Positions 25,491 through 35,451 of a DNA stretch of 64,000 nt are shown in pieces; within the stretch, counting starts at the first letter, position 1, and the number at the start of each line of letters is the position of its first letter. A program made the translations under genes and the position numbers. The notes below the pieces were generated by a model. The model worked only from the letters and a program-made list of their open reading frames with translations, searched no databases and was not told the origin of the DNA. Source of the DNA: Schizochytrium sp. TIO01 (lineage: Eukaryota; Sar; Bigyra; Thraustochytrida; Thraustochytriidae); NCBI GenBank assembly GCA_004764695.1, contig SMSO01000033.1, forward strand, positions 1,193,001-1,257,000, in the 5' to 3' direction.

Positions 25491-26918
25491 ATGGTGGTGT
25501 CTTCGGCTCTCCCACGAGGCTTGCGGTCGTTGGACCGCGCTCGCGAGTGCCTCTCGCGCGCTGCGAGTGCCCAGCGAGAGTGCAATGCCTTCACATACCT
25601 GCGCGAGAGCAGCGACGTCGAGTCCGAGGCGCTTCAATCGCAGCGTCGCTGGGAAAATGGCGCTCCATTAAGCCCTATCGACGGTCTTCTGGTTGCTGTT
25701 AAAGATAACATTTGTGAGGCCGGCCAGAGAACCTCTGCAGGCTCAAAGATGTTGTCGAATTTCGTGTCCCCATATGATGCCACTTGCATTTCGAGGCTTC
25801 GCGATGCCGGCGCCATTTTCATTGGCAAAACTAACATGGATGAGTTTGGCATGGGGTCCTTCGGCCTCAACTCGTTTTATGGGCCTTCATGTAGACCTGG
25901 TGACCACCGCGTGGCAGGAGGCAGTTCCAGCGGCTCTGCAATTGCTGTGGCTTCTGGTTCGTGCGATATTGCTCTTGGCTCCGATACTGGTGGCAGCGTG
26001 AGGCTCCCGGCCGCCTTTTGTGGAGTATTGGGTTATAAACCTTCGTACGGCCGTATCCCAAGACATGGGCTCATCTCATACGCAAGTAGTCTTGACACTA
26101 TTGGCATCCTTGCAGCAGATTCAGAATGCCTTCAAAATGCCTTTGACGTTTGTGCTGGGCCAGATGTAAAGGACTCCACATGTATCCAGACACCCTGGGA
26201 CCCCGCAGAAGCCAACGAAGACAGTAAAAAACGCAAGCTTCGTGTAGGAATTCCAGTCGAGTACAATGTAGAGGAACTTTCGGAGAATGCTCGAAAGGAG
26301 TGGCAGGCTCAAGCTGAGCACATATGTGATGTTCTTGGCGCGAGCGAATGTATCCCTGTAAGCATACCAGCTGTGAAGGATGCGCTCCCAGCATACTACG
26401 TTCTTGCCTGTGCTGAAGCATCATCAAACCTTGCACGTTATGATGGTGTTGAATATGGGTTCCGAACTGAGTGGAGCGACGAATACGAAAGCTTGCATGC
26501 GGAGTATACAGCTTCGCGTACCCAGGGCTTTGGGGCTGAGGTCCAACGTCGCATTCTCATGGGGGCACATGTGTTGAGTGCGGAAGCTTATGATACTCTC
26601 TACCTTCGCGCAAATGCTGTGCGAAATGCTCTGCGCCAAGACTTTCGGTCTGTGTTTGAACAAGTTGATGTCCTAGTTACGCCGGTTTCCGCCGGTCCTG
26701 CACCGACGCCGGAGGAGGCAGCACAACAGGATCCAGTGCACGCATACATTACTGATGTGATGACTGTTCCATCGTCTTTAGCAGGTTTGCCATCTATCAC
26801 TATTCCGGCTATGGGCGAAACCAGCTACCAGCTCATTGCTGCTTCCCAGCAGGATGGAACAATTCTTCGTCTAGCCAGGCAACTTGTTCCAGCTTCTTCT
26901 TCACCTATCGATTTGTAA
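25491..26918 (+). CDS. GATA (QRSL1/gatA): glutamyl-tRNA(Gln) amidotransferase subunit A, mitochondrial type
   Basis: GatA is the glutaminase subunit of GatCAB. It frees ammonia from Gln so that Glu-tRNA(Gln) can be converted to Gln-tRNA(Gln), in eukaryotes inside mitochondria or plastids. The 475-residue product shows the amidase-signature triad: Lys71 in VAVKDN, cis-Ser145 in GGSSSGSA and nucleophile Ser169 in GSDTGGSVRLPAA. Conserved blocks GKTNMDEFGMGS, GYKPSYGRIPRHGLI and LAGLPSITIP are also present. Length is normal for the family. The frame opens further upstream only through a TTG codon (25446), so the first ATG (25491) is chosen. Its Arg-rich, acid-poor first 25 residues could be a short targeting sequence. 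No intron or break. The only other candidate is a related amidase, but the block pattern is GatA-like. Confidence 0.93.
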   Translation: MVVSSALPRGLRSLDRARECLSRAASAQRECNAFTYLRESSDVESEALQSQRRWENGAPLSPIDGLLVAVKDNICEAGQRTSAGSKMLSNFVSPYDATCISRLRDAGAIFIGKTNMDEFGMGSFGLNSFYGPSCRPGDHRVAGGSSSGSAIAVASGSCDIALGSDTGGSVRLPAAFCGVLGYKPSYGRIPRHGLISYASSLDTIGILAADSECLQNAFDVCAGPDVKDSTCIQTPWDPAEANEDSKKRKLRVGIPVEYNVEELSENARKEWQAQAEHICDVLGASECIPVSIPAVKDALPAYYVLACAEASSNLARYDGVEYGFRTEWSDEYESLHAEYTASRTQGFGAEVQRRILMGAHVLSAEAYDTLYLRANAVRNALRQDFRSVFEQVDVLVTPVSAGPAPTPEEAAQQDPVHAYITDVMTVPSSLAGLPSITIPAMGETSYQLIAASQQDGTILRLARQLVPASSSPIDL

Positions 26919-27571
26919 ACTTTAAATTCAATGATCTTTCATGACAGACCTAATCTCTCGTCTATTTTGCTATGGATCATCATTTTCATGCGCTTTACGA
27001 TGGATCGCTGTCTCCTTTCTTCCTAGGTATAGAGATAGAGAACAAGACGGTTGTTAAGGTAAGGTCATCTTTCCCTGCAAAATACCTTATCAGAACGAGA
27101 TACGTCACTTTGATCCAAAAGAAAACGAGAATATATAACGTACTTGCCTCAGATTCTATGAGTACTGTAGTACGCGTTTTTTGGGGGGTAACTCGCAATT
27201 ACGATTAAGACATTTTTCATGCCTTCTATAGTGCATCATTTCTATTTCATCGAAATGTAGATTATGCTCCTTTCTAGCGTGAAAAGACTCCTAAATTCAC
27301 AACGTTACGCCGTCTCCTGTGTGGTTCCAACAAGTGAGTGTTTAAAATTGTACTGCTTGCAAAAAAAATAATCGCCAGCACGAGTAAAATGGGACTCGGT
27401 ACGTCAATTCTTATTCAATTTTGAAGTTATTTTTCTTTCATTGTTTAGTTTCGCAAATGGTGTATTGTTGTAAAACGAGGTGATCATATGTAGGTATGTA
27501 GGTAGGTAGATATGTTTGTGAAGTGAAGAGAAACAAAAGAGACACAGCTCCATGCACTAGAGCATGAGCAA
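26919..27571. other. convergent 3' spacer between GatA and PUM3
   Basis: Both flanking genes end into this region. It contains an A-run (27360-27368) and a GTAGGTA tract (27489-27510). No gene seen. Confidence 0.6.
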
Positions 27572-29509
27572 TTACTTGCTCAGAAGCTTGTGTAGGACCT
27601 TGAGACCTGCGGGTGCGTCCTTCGCTGTGGCTTTGGCGAGTGCTGCTGCGCACTTCTTCGATGCCTTAATCTCCTTTTGCACCGATTCGGCAGTGTCAGA
27701 GTGCTCAACGAGCGACACCAAGAGGAAGCACGTCGTGTTCTGCTCAATAAGCGAGTCCAGTTGAGGCTGCAGGATCTCCCAGAGTCTCTCTGCAAATCCA
27801 GCGCGGTCCGCGGCTTGACGCTCTCCTTCAGCCGCAACAAGGCGCTTTAGTGTACGCTGCGGCACAGGCTTCTCTACAACAGCAGGAGTTTCCTTGATGG
27901 TTTCCAGAACCTCTGCCATCAAAGAAGATGCCCAGGAGGCCGCGAGAACCTCCATGAGAAGATCCGCACCTTGCACGTGCTCCAGAAGGCCTTGAACGTT
28001 GCCTTCCAATGCCTTCGCCAGAGGGAAGGCTGTTGCCTCCTTCAATTCTGCGACACGAGTCGCGGCATCCTTCTTAGAAGTACCCTCAGCAGGCTCGACG
28101 GTCTCAAGATCCACGCGTCGGAAGTAGCGCTTCACGTGCTCAGTAAGCGTTTGCATGTATACGAGGCGTGCAGAGGTCTCCGCGTCGGGGACCTGCACTG
28201 ACGCGACGAGGTTTGCGAGGACATCCTCAGGAATCATCTCGGGGATGATGTTCTTCTTGAGAAGCACGGTATCATCCAGAGATGCCAGAAGTGCTGCGAT
28301 GGCCAAGTACCCGAACTCATGAAAGCACAGGTTTGCTACATGGCCTTTGAAGATACGCACAAACTTCTTACGCTCTTTGGCGCTAGCATGAGCGATGCAC
28401 CTCGCCACAGTGCCAGCTCCATCAGAGGTGGAGATCATAGCTAGCGAGGCCTCTGCCACAAGCGGCACAAGCTCGCGCAGGATCACGGATTCCTCACAGG
28501 CCTCAAGACTCTCAGGGTCTTCCTTAGCGACCTCGGCGAGGTTGAACTCGCAATGTTCCACAAGGGACCGGGCGATGGAGTGAGCAAAGTCGAGACGCAG
28601 GATACCCTTCTCGGCCTGCTTGGTCACAATGCGGTGCAGGTTGGCCAGGGAAGCCCGGCGTTTCTTGAGGTCCATGCTCTCAAACATGGCGCGAGCCGAG
28701 ACCGGCTTTGGCTTGAAGTTGCGCTTCTTGTTCGTGGCAGACTTAGCCTCGGCCTCAGCCTCGGTTTGCTGGCCGAAAATTGCGAATTCCGGTCCGTAAA
28801 ACTCAAGACGCAGCTTAGCCAGTACTGCCGGAACGCTAACGAGGACCGGCGCAGCAGCTTCCTCCTTGTTCTTCTTGAGGAGTGCCCTTCCGCGCTTGGT
28901 CTTGGCGATGTCGATGTCACAGTTCGTGAACGCGAACTGGAGGACCCTGGAACCACAGTTGTGAGTGGCAAGGCGAACCATGTGGCCACGAAGTTCGTTG
29001 AGCACCTTGACGCGGTGCTTCTCATCACCATACCGAAGAAGCGCAATGACCAAGAAGCAAGAATATTTATCCTTGGATAGCTGCACAATCTTGCCCTCAA
29101 GTTCCGCAAGAACGGCCTCGCGTACCTCCTCGTCTCCAAATCTGAAGCACGCCTGCACGCTACGGCAGGCATCATGCTTCATGGCAAACTTCAGCACACG
29201 CCCCTTAAGCGTGCCATAGATCTCTCGCACTTCCGCCTCGCGTGCTTTGGTTTCCTCGCGGCCATCCTTAGAAAGCGTCACCGCAGTGAGCTTGTTCAAC
29301 TGCTTTACGGTGTCCGTGAGGTCCTCACCACCATGCTTCTGCACCCACACGCCATCCTTGCTGTGGCTTTGCTCATCCGTCTTGGCCCGCTTTAAAGAAG
29401 ATTTCTCGTTGTCGGGGTTACTACGCTTTACACCACCACGTTTGCTGTCCTTGGCACCCTTTTTGCCGTCCTTGTTGGCGCCCTTAAAGGCGACCTTGGG
29501 AGCCGCCAT
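27572..29509 (-). CDS. PUM3: PUM3/Puf6-type pumilio-repeat ribosome-biogenesis protein
   Basis: PUM3 (yeast Puf6) is a nucleolar protein with L-shaped PUF repeats that binds RNA and DNA with little sequence specificity and acts in 60S ribosome maturation. The 645-residue product has a basic Lys/Arg/Ser-rich N-terminus (likely nucleolar signal). PUF-type repeats follow (for example LKFAMKHDACRSVQACFRFG, LSKDKYSCFLVIALLRYG, LATHNCGSRVLQFAF). The C-terminal half fits the CPL region of this subfamily. The first ATG in the frame is at 29509 (GTCATGGCG context); upstream the frame continues only through a GTG at 29686, which would add 59 unlikely residues. Single exon. It is divergently arranged with the TYW fusion across an 850 bp spacer. 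Confidence 0.92.
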   Translation of the reverse strand: MAAPKVAFKGANKDGKKGAKDSKRGGVKRSNPDNEKSSLKRAKTDEQSHSKDGVWVQKHGGEDLTDTVKQLNKLTAVTLSKDGREETKAREAEVREIYGTLKGRVLKFAMKHDACRSVQACFRFGDEEVREAVLAELEGKIVQLSKDKYSCFLVIALLRYGDEKHRVKVLNELRGHMVRLATHNCGSRVLQFAFTNCDIDIAKTKRGRALLKKNKEEAAAPVLVSVPAVLAKLRLEFYGPEFAIFGQQTEAEAEAKSATNKKRNFKPKPVSARAMFESMDLKKRRASLANLHRIVTKQAEKGILRLDFAHSIARSLVEHCEFNLAEVAKEDPESLEACEESVILRELVPLVAEASLAMISTSDGAGTVARCIAHASAKERKKFVRIFKGHVANLCFHEFGYLAIAALLASLDDTVLLKKNIIPEMIPEDVLANLVASVQVPDAETSARLVYMQTLTEHVKRYFRRVDLETVEPAEGTSKKDAATRVAELKEATAFPLAKALEGNVQGLLEHVQGADLLMEVLAASWASSLMAEVLETIKETPAVVEKPVPQRTLKRLVAAEGERQAADRAGFAERLWEILQPQLDSLIEQNTTCFLLVSLVEHSDTAESVQKEIKASKKCAAALAKATAKDAPAGLKVLHKLLSK

Positions 29510-30362
29510 GACGCGATCGGATGACCGCAACCGGCTGCTAGGTTGGAGAAACGGAGTTCCGCCACCGGGCGGGGAAAAAATAGGAGAATGAAAATCGGAG
29601 TGCGAACTCCGGAAGGGACGAGCTTGGTGTCTGTTTGCTGCTGGAATGGCAAACGATGAGCTTGCCAACTCGTGGTTCTGCGCCACAACCAGCCGTTCTG
29701 TAGGACCGGGGAAAACAAGGAGTAATACGGAAAGTGAAGTATAGATGTAAAGTTCACTTATAGAGACAACCTCAAAGTAGGTTATATGCGAGGGGAAAGT
29801 GGACTTTCTTTTTTACTTGTTGCCAAATTATTTCCTCTTTTTCTTTTTCTCTTTTCTATTTCATTCCAAAGCCAGATTCCTGATTAAGTAAAGGAAAGTA
29901 TTTTACGATGCAAACAATCTAAGGCACTACTTCTGAGTAGTTCCAAAAATAAACGCATATAGCACACACGACAAGCGCCAGATATATTCTCCAGGGGCTT
30001 AAATTGATTGCTTCATTTTCGAGTAAACTCTCTTCCAGGCCCTACATTTCCATCAAATGCAGGGTCCCCTACTACCAGTAGAACCTCTTTATGGATTTAT
30101 AAGCAAACAGAGAATCAAGAAAGGAGGGCTCTACTTGCACCAAGTGAGTTATAGCGCGTATAAGTTATAATAGCTCGAAGTACACAAATAGAAAGTGGCG
30201 CATTCCCATATGGGGAAAGCGGTGAGTGAATGGACGTGTGATTGAGGGTTTAAGTGATTGGCACTGCATTTGCAAGCTCCTGGAACGATCAAAGCAAGAA
30301 ACAGGCTCCATACTGGGGCCGACAGAAGCGTATCGGGAGAAGCCATACAGGCTCTAGCCAAG
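29510..30362. other. divergent promoter region of PUM3 and the TYW fusion
   Basis: Head-to-head spacer of about 850 bp between two RNA-metabolism genes. It contains pyrimidine-rich stretches (about 29805-29865). No ORF with coding features, and no element that I can name. Confidence 0.55.
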
Positions 30363-33300
30363 ATGGCGCAGAGTCGAAGCGACGTTTTCGATGGGCACAA
30401 GGCCATAGTGTTGGCAGAACTAGCGGAGATGGGCTCCGCAGAATACAGCGACAAGTCACCAAAAGGCTCTGTGGATGCTGCAGTGGTAGACCTTGTGAAA
30501 GATATCAACGCTTCTCGCGATTTTGTTACAACTAGCTCGTGCTCGGGTCGCGTGAGCCTCTTCTACGAAGGCGAACAGTCATCCTCCGACAAGTCTGATT
30601 CTGAAGCAAATGCAGATGTACAATCTCAAGACTTGCAAATTAGCCGTCAGAATGATGCCGTACAATTGCAAATTGATGATGCCGAAGAAATTAATGCTCG
30701 CCAGCAGCAAGCTCCTCGTAAGGGCCAGGGCCGGTGGCTTGGAGTGAACCATGATCGAGCCTTAAGCTCCCAAGAGGTTCTTGAAATGCTCTCAAGCGTC
30801 GAGAATCTGGGAGGTACCGCAGTTCTCAAACATGAACCTTTTGTGCTTCACGTGCAATGCAGAGACGAAATCAGTGCCCAGGCCTTGCTTCGCGTAGCCA
30901 TGGAATCTGGCATGCGTGAATCAGGGATTTCTCTCGGCCAGAAGAAGGTCATGGTTGGCATCCGTACTCTTTCCAACGTCCTTGAAGTTCCCTTGCTTGT
31001 CGATGGCAAATCGCTCATGCCAGAGCCAGCTGTTGAAGCTATGTGCCAAATTGCAGCCGAGAAATTCCGTATTAATTGTGAAAAACGCGCAGCTTTTCAC
31101 TCCAACATTCGCAAATTCCTCAAGGAGTACCAAGCAAGCCCACAGCCGCAGAAGCCTAGAGCAGCGCCTGCCAGAGGCAAAACCAAGAAGCAGCTTCAGC
31201 AGCAGCAGCAGCAAAGTGAAGCCACTACCGGTACCTCTAATGACAGTAGCAACACTGTGGAGCACTGCCTCGACTGGAAAGAGCTCTCGCAAGGTGCAGA
31301 CCTGCTGCAACGCTGGGGCCAAGCATCTGTGCCTCTTCCAGATGGATCCGCAGCAATTGCTTTTGGTGGATTTGGACCTTGTGATGGCACCTCTCACGAA
31401 CGCAGAAATGATGTTTTATCAGTTGTGCGTCAACCTAGTGGAGACTTTGTATGTTCTCGGGTCGAGCCTAGCGGTGAACCTCCTTCTGCTCGAATCAAAC
31501 ACTCCGCGTGTTGGCTTGATGCCCAGAGCTCAATGTGTGTTTTCGGCGGACGCCAATCACCCCATAACGCTTTGTCAGACGTTGCTCTACTTCGTGTTGA
31601 TTCTCCCTCATCTTGCTCTTGGACAAATATACAAATTTCCGGCGAACAGGTGTCAGGTCGCTGGGGGCATTCCATGGTTGGATTTTCACAGAATGGCGGA
31701 CTGTCTCAAGCGATTGTTTTTGGAGGTCGTAACGCTGACAGTGTGTTCAATGATGTCGTATGTATTACTATCTCAGAAGATACCCAAACCACAGCTCATA
31801 TTGAGACATGGCTATGCAGCGGTACTGCTCCCGCTCCTCGGTATGGACATACAGCCGTGTTGATGGGCGCAAATCAAGACCAAATGGTGGTCTACGGAGG
31901 CTACGCAACCGTGGGTAAGCAAGAAGCAGAAGCAGAGGCATCTCAAAATATGCTGGGAGGTGTCCATATCCTCTCGCTCTCTACACGCACGTGGACCACT
32001 GTGTGTCCTCATAGCCCTCAAATGAGTCGTTTCTCCCATGGTGCAGTTGCACTTGATCAAACGCGAATGCTTGTTGTTGGTGGTGTGAGTATTGACTACC
32101 GAAACAATGGCGCAAAGGTATTTGATCTAGACACTTCAAGATGGACTGTGGTTCGATCTTCAGAAGAATATGGAAGTGCGTGGGCACCCAAAGCAATGCA
32201 TCAAAAGTTCAGCCTTGTGGCACTGCCTCGAGGCAATAATTGTGTGGATGTACTTGCCCTTGGCGGCGGAAATCTCTGCTTTTCTTTTGGATTCTGTTTT
32301 GGAAAATCTTCGTATGCAGATGCCAGCTGGCTGCTTTCTCATTCTTTTGTTGAAGATGCTATTGCAGTGAGCGCGAGTGATGCCAAAACGGTGAAAGTCT
32401 GTCTTGAAAAGAATAAACTCTACGACCGTTCACGAAAGATCGTCCCTTACTTGCACAATGGCCGCACTTCAGTCCTTGCTGTTCCATTTATGGCCTCTGA
32501 AGCATCTCAGGTGAAGGCTCTCGTTGCTTCCACCCCATCACTCCAAGCTGTAGTACGCGGTATCGTTCATTGCCCACCACCCGCTCTCGCTGGAGCAGCA
32601 CCAGACGCGAGTCCAGGCACAAAGTTCACTGCGCAAGAGCGAGTTGCTGAAGCAAAGGCCAAACAGCACCACAAAGCTGGCAAAACTTTGACTGGACCTG
32701 GAATTGCGGTGCCTGCGGCTTCTTGCAAGATTTGCAAATCTACCCTTGAACAGGCTGGTCTTTATGATAAGACTCGCCGAGTAGGCAAACTGGAGAATGG
32801 ACTAATGGGTGTTCCTGTTCGTGGCAACATTGAGCAAGCTATTGCGGCTCTCGCTAGTGTCGGTGTCATCCCGGACTCAGGCACAGAGTCTATGGAACTT
32901 CCGAAAACCCCAATTCCGAAGCAACAGACAGCGATGAAGAAGTCTCGTAATGTTCAAGCTGGAAGTAGTAGTAGTGCCTCCGCTGTGAAGAGTAGCACTG
33001 GCTCCAAAGGAGGTAAGATCAATTCTTCTACAGGTGCCAAGGGCAACAATGGCGGACGTGCCATCAAGGACCAACTTCGTGTATGGCTTGAGGGGTTAGT
33101 GACAAGAACCCCTGCTCTGCAACTTCCTTCAAACGAAATTATGCGAAGTGAATTGCCTGGACGTATTGAGCTTCTTGGAGATGTTGCGATTGTGCCACGG
33201 GAAGCTTTTCGCTCTGAGTCTGCATGGCAACCAATTTTCGACGCTGGGAAGAGCCAACCTGAGGACTGCTTATGGGCAATGATTGCGGCTTTGACTAGCG

Positions 33301-35072
33301 CTAAGCGCGTACTGCGTCAACAAAAAATTGATATCGGTGTCAAAAGACAGAGTCGTGCTACAATGGTATACCCTCGCAATAACCCTGATACAATTGTGAC
33401 GGTCAAGCAGAACGGTGTTCTGTATTCTTTTGATATGGAGAAGTGCATGTTTTCTTCTGGCAACATTTCTGAGAAACAGCGTGTCGCCAAGTTTCCTTGC
33501 GACAAGGAGGTGGTCGTAGATATGTTTGCTGGAATTGGCTATTTTACGCTCCCTTATCTTGTCAAGGCAAATGCAGTTCATTTGCATGCGTGTGAATGGA
33601 ATTCAGATGCTCTTGCAGCATTACGAAACAACCTTCAGCTGAACGGCGTCGAGAGGCGTTGCACAGTTTACGCTGGTGATTGTCGCGTCTCTGTTGAGCA
33701 GTCACTGCAGGGCGTTGCTGATCGCGTAAACCTGGGTCTCATTCCATCCTCCCGGCCCTTTTGGTCGACCGCAATGAAGGCGCTGAACCAGCAAAGTGGT
33801 GGATGGTTGCACATTCACGAGAATGTCGCACGTAAAGAACGCGACGAATTTGTAAAGGAGATGATTGAGACACTACGCCAATGGGCCCCAGAGGAGTGGG
33901 TCATCACATGCAATCACGTTGAGCGTGTCAAATCCTATAGCCCCCATGTCGATCACATCGTTGCTGACGTATTCTGTGGACCTAAAGACGACGCCCGTGC
34001 TAATGCTACTTCGTTCTCGGCAACATTGTCGAAAAATGCTGTTCCGGGTGTGCTTCGTGCCCCCCAACCGGGTGATAACGAGCCTCTTCCCGTCGTGAAG
34101 ATGCCCTACCCGCGTACGCAGAAAGAGATGGAAGCTATTTTTGCTTTAGATAAGCCAGTTGTTCTGGAAAATGTTCCTTCCTTTAACTCTTCATTTTGGA
34201 GTCTTCAGAACTTGAAGGAGTTCTGTAAGAGTCACTCAAATACCGGCGAACAAAAAGTTAGCGTGCATGTAGCAGATGATCCTCACCTGAGCTTTGTTCG
34301 TAAATCATTTCGGTTTGAGGTCACAAACCTACAAGATCTTATTCAGCAAGTTTCGCAAGCGGGTGCCCCTGCAACTTACTTGCGTGCTGTAGGACCTAAT
34401 GCACGCAAAGAGCGTGCTCATTTTTGGAAAGACTTTGCGGAGCTTGCAACGGCATCTGGTCTTGAATTTCCGCATCTTTTTGTTGAGGATAAGGCTGGTT
34501 CTGAAACCTCTCAGCAAAACAAGCCTCCTAGCCGATACTTTTCTTCTGTCTTTCGTATTTCAACGCCTGGTCTTCAATTGTGGACCCATTATGACGTTAT
34601 GGCAAATGTATTGTATCAACTGCATGGCTCTAAACGTGTCGTAATCTTTCGACCGGAGGATGTAGGTAAACTGGATATGCGTGGGCCGACTTCTGCTGTT
34701 GTTGACATAGACAACCAGGCACCTGGTTCGCCTTTTGCTTGTGCAAGAGCTCGCGCTATGGAAGTGCATCTTGAGGCTGGACAAGCTCTCTACATGCCTG
34801 CATTATGGCCACATAATGCGTGTGCTAAGGATGAACCTAGTGTTGCAGTAAACGTGTTCTGGCGTTCTCTTGCCCCTCACTTTTATGGTGCGAAGGATTT
34901 GTACGGTAACCGTGATCCTCTTCGTGTTGAGGAGGCTCTCTCGCTTGTCCAGCGGGCTGGTGACATTCTCCAGGCCGCAGAAGATGATGGTTCTGTTTTG
35001 CCCAAGAGTTTTCAGCAATTCTATGCGGAGATGGCTGCCGCCTCATTGACCCGCCCTTTCTCTTCATCCTAA
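30363..35072 (+). CDS. TYW3/TYW2/TYW5 fusion: wybutosine synthesis fusion: TYW3, kelch (TYW4-like), TYW2, TYW5-like JmjC
   Basis: A 1569-residue single-exon protein for hypermodification of G37 in tRNA-Phe. Module 1 (about 1-250) is TYW3, with KGSVDAAVVDLV, TTSSCSGRVSLF and EPFVLHVQCRD, plus an acidic insert. Module 2 (about 300-655) is a kelch propeller with FGG/YGG blades, like the C-terminal half of TYW4. Two TYW2 N-terminal-like motifs follow (about 675-705 and 790-820). Module 3 (about 905-1210) is the TYW2 aminocarboxypropyl transferase, with the SAM motif VVDMFAGIGYFTLP, VNLGLIPSS and SYSPHVDH. Module 4 (about 1245-1569) is a JmjC/cupin closest to TYW5, with WTHYDVMANVL (Fe-binding H-x-D), RVVIFRP and ALWPHN. 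Plants fuse TYW3, kelch and TYW2; here a hydroxylase is added. No LCMT-type methyltransferase is present. The open frame starts upstream at a TTG, so the first ATG (30363, AAGATGG) is used. AATAAA at 35106. Confidence 0.93.
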   Translation: MAQSRSDVFDGHKAIVLAELAEMGSAEYSDKSPKGSVDAAVVDLVKDINASRDFVTTSSCSGRVSLFYEGEQSSSDKSDSEANADVQSQDLQISRQNDAVQLQIDDAEEINARQQQAPRKGQGRWLGVNHDRALSSQEVLEMLSSVENLGGTAVLKHEPFVLHVQCRDEISAQALLRVAMESGMRESGISLGQKKVMVGIRTLSNVLEVPLLVDGKSLMPEPAVEAMCQIAAEKFRINCEKRAAFHSNIRKFLKEYQASPQPQKPRAAPARGKTKKQLQQQQQQSEATTGTSNDSSNTVEHCLDWKELSQGADLLQRWGQASVPLPDGSAAIAFGGFGPCDGTSHERRNDVLSVVRQPSGDFVCSRVEPSGEPPSARIKHSACWLDAQSSMCVFGGRQSPHNALSDVALLRVDSPSSCSWTNIQISGEQVSGRWGHSMVGFSQNGGLSQAIVFGGRNADSVFNDVVCITISEDTQTTAHIETWLCSGTAPAPRYGHTAVLMGANQDQMVVYGGYATVGKQEAEAEASQNMLGGVHILSLSTRTWTTVCPHSPQMSRFSHGAVALDQTRMLVVGGVSIDYRNNGAKVFDLDTSRWTVVRSSEEYGSAWAPKAMHQKFSLVALPRGNNCVDVLALGGGNLCFSFGFCFGKSSYADASWLLSHSFVEDAIAVSASDAKTVKVCLEKNKLYDRSRKIVPYLHNGRTSVLAVPFMASEASQVKALVASTPSLQAVVRGIVHCPPPALAGAAPDASPGTKFTAQERVAEAKAKQHHKAGKTLTGPGIAVPAASCKICKSTLEQAGLYDKTRRVGKLENGLMGVPVRGNIEQAIAALASVGVIPDSGTESMELPKTPIPKQQTAMKKSRNVQAGSSSSASAVKSSTGSKGGKINSSTGAKGNNGGRAIKDQLRVWLEGLVTRTPALQLPSNEIMRSELPGRIELLGDVAIVPREAFRSESAWQPIFDAGKSQPEDCLWAMIAALTSAKRVLRQQKIDIGVKRQSRATMVYPRNNPDTIVTVKQNGVLYSFDMEKCMFSSGNISEKQRVAKFPCDKEVVVDMFAGIGYFTLPYLVKANAVHLHACEWNSDALAALRNNLQLNGVERRCTVYAGDCRVSVEQSLQGVADRVNLGLIPSSRPFWSTAMKALNQQSGGWLHIHENVARKERDEFVKEMIETLRQWAPEEWVITCNHVERVKSYSPHVDHIVADVFCGPKDDARANATSFSATLSKNAVPGVLRAPQPGDNEPLPVVKMPYPRTQKEMEAIFALDKPVVLENVPSFNSSFWSLQNLKEFCKSHSNTGEQKVSVHVADDPHLSFVRKSFRFEVTNLQDLIQQVSQAGAPATYLRAVGPNARKERAHFWKDFAELATASGLEFPHLFVEDKAGSETSQQNKPPSRYFSSVFRISTPGLQLWTHYDVMANVLYQLHGSKRVVIFRPEDVGKLDMRGPTSAVVDIDNQAPGSPFACARARAMEVHLEAGQALYMPALWPHNACAKDEPSVAVNVFWRSLAPHFYGAKDLYGNRDPLRVEEALSLVQRAGDILQAAEDDGSVLPKSFQQFYAEMAAASLTRPFSSS

Positions 35073-35451
35073 TTATAAAAAGCAAGTGCTAAGAGATAAT
35101 AATAGAATAAAAACTTTGAAAAAATAACTTATGGGCTCACAGTGCATCTGACTACCTGGATGTAGAGCACACAAGCGAACACCCCATGCAATAACAGTAG
35201 TAACAGTTTTTACTGTGATAGACAGATATAACAAATAAGAATAAAATAGAAGCTCAAATGAACATCAATTTGGAAAGCGTCAGCAGAATGACAATCAAAG
35301 AAGGTTCCACAAATACAAAAGAGACCAACTTTGAAATTCGACAAGATTCGATGGCCCAGGGCCTCCTTCAATCGAAAAAGCATCTTTAGGGCTAATGGTG
35401 ATATGAGATTGCTTGCCCTTGTTACGTAAACCTCTAAGATAATAATCACTC
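35073..35451. other. convergent 3' spacer between the TYW fusion and lipase gene A
   Basis: Contains the AATAAA (35106-35111) of the plus-strand gene. No gene is seen. Confidence 0.6.

Noticed and set aside
29510-29686. 59-residue N-terminal extension of PUM3
   Set aside because: The frame begins with GTG, not ATG, and the extension is Ser/Pro-rich without family similarity; 29509 is the first ATG.
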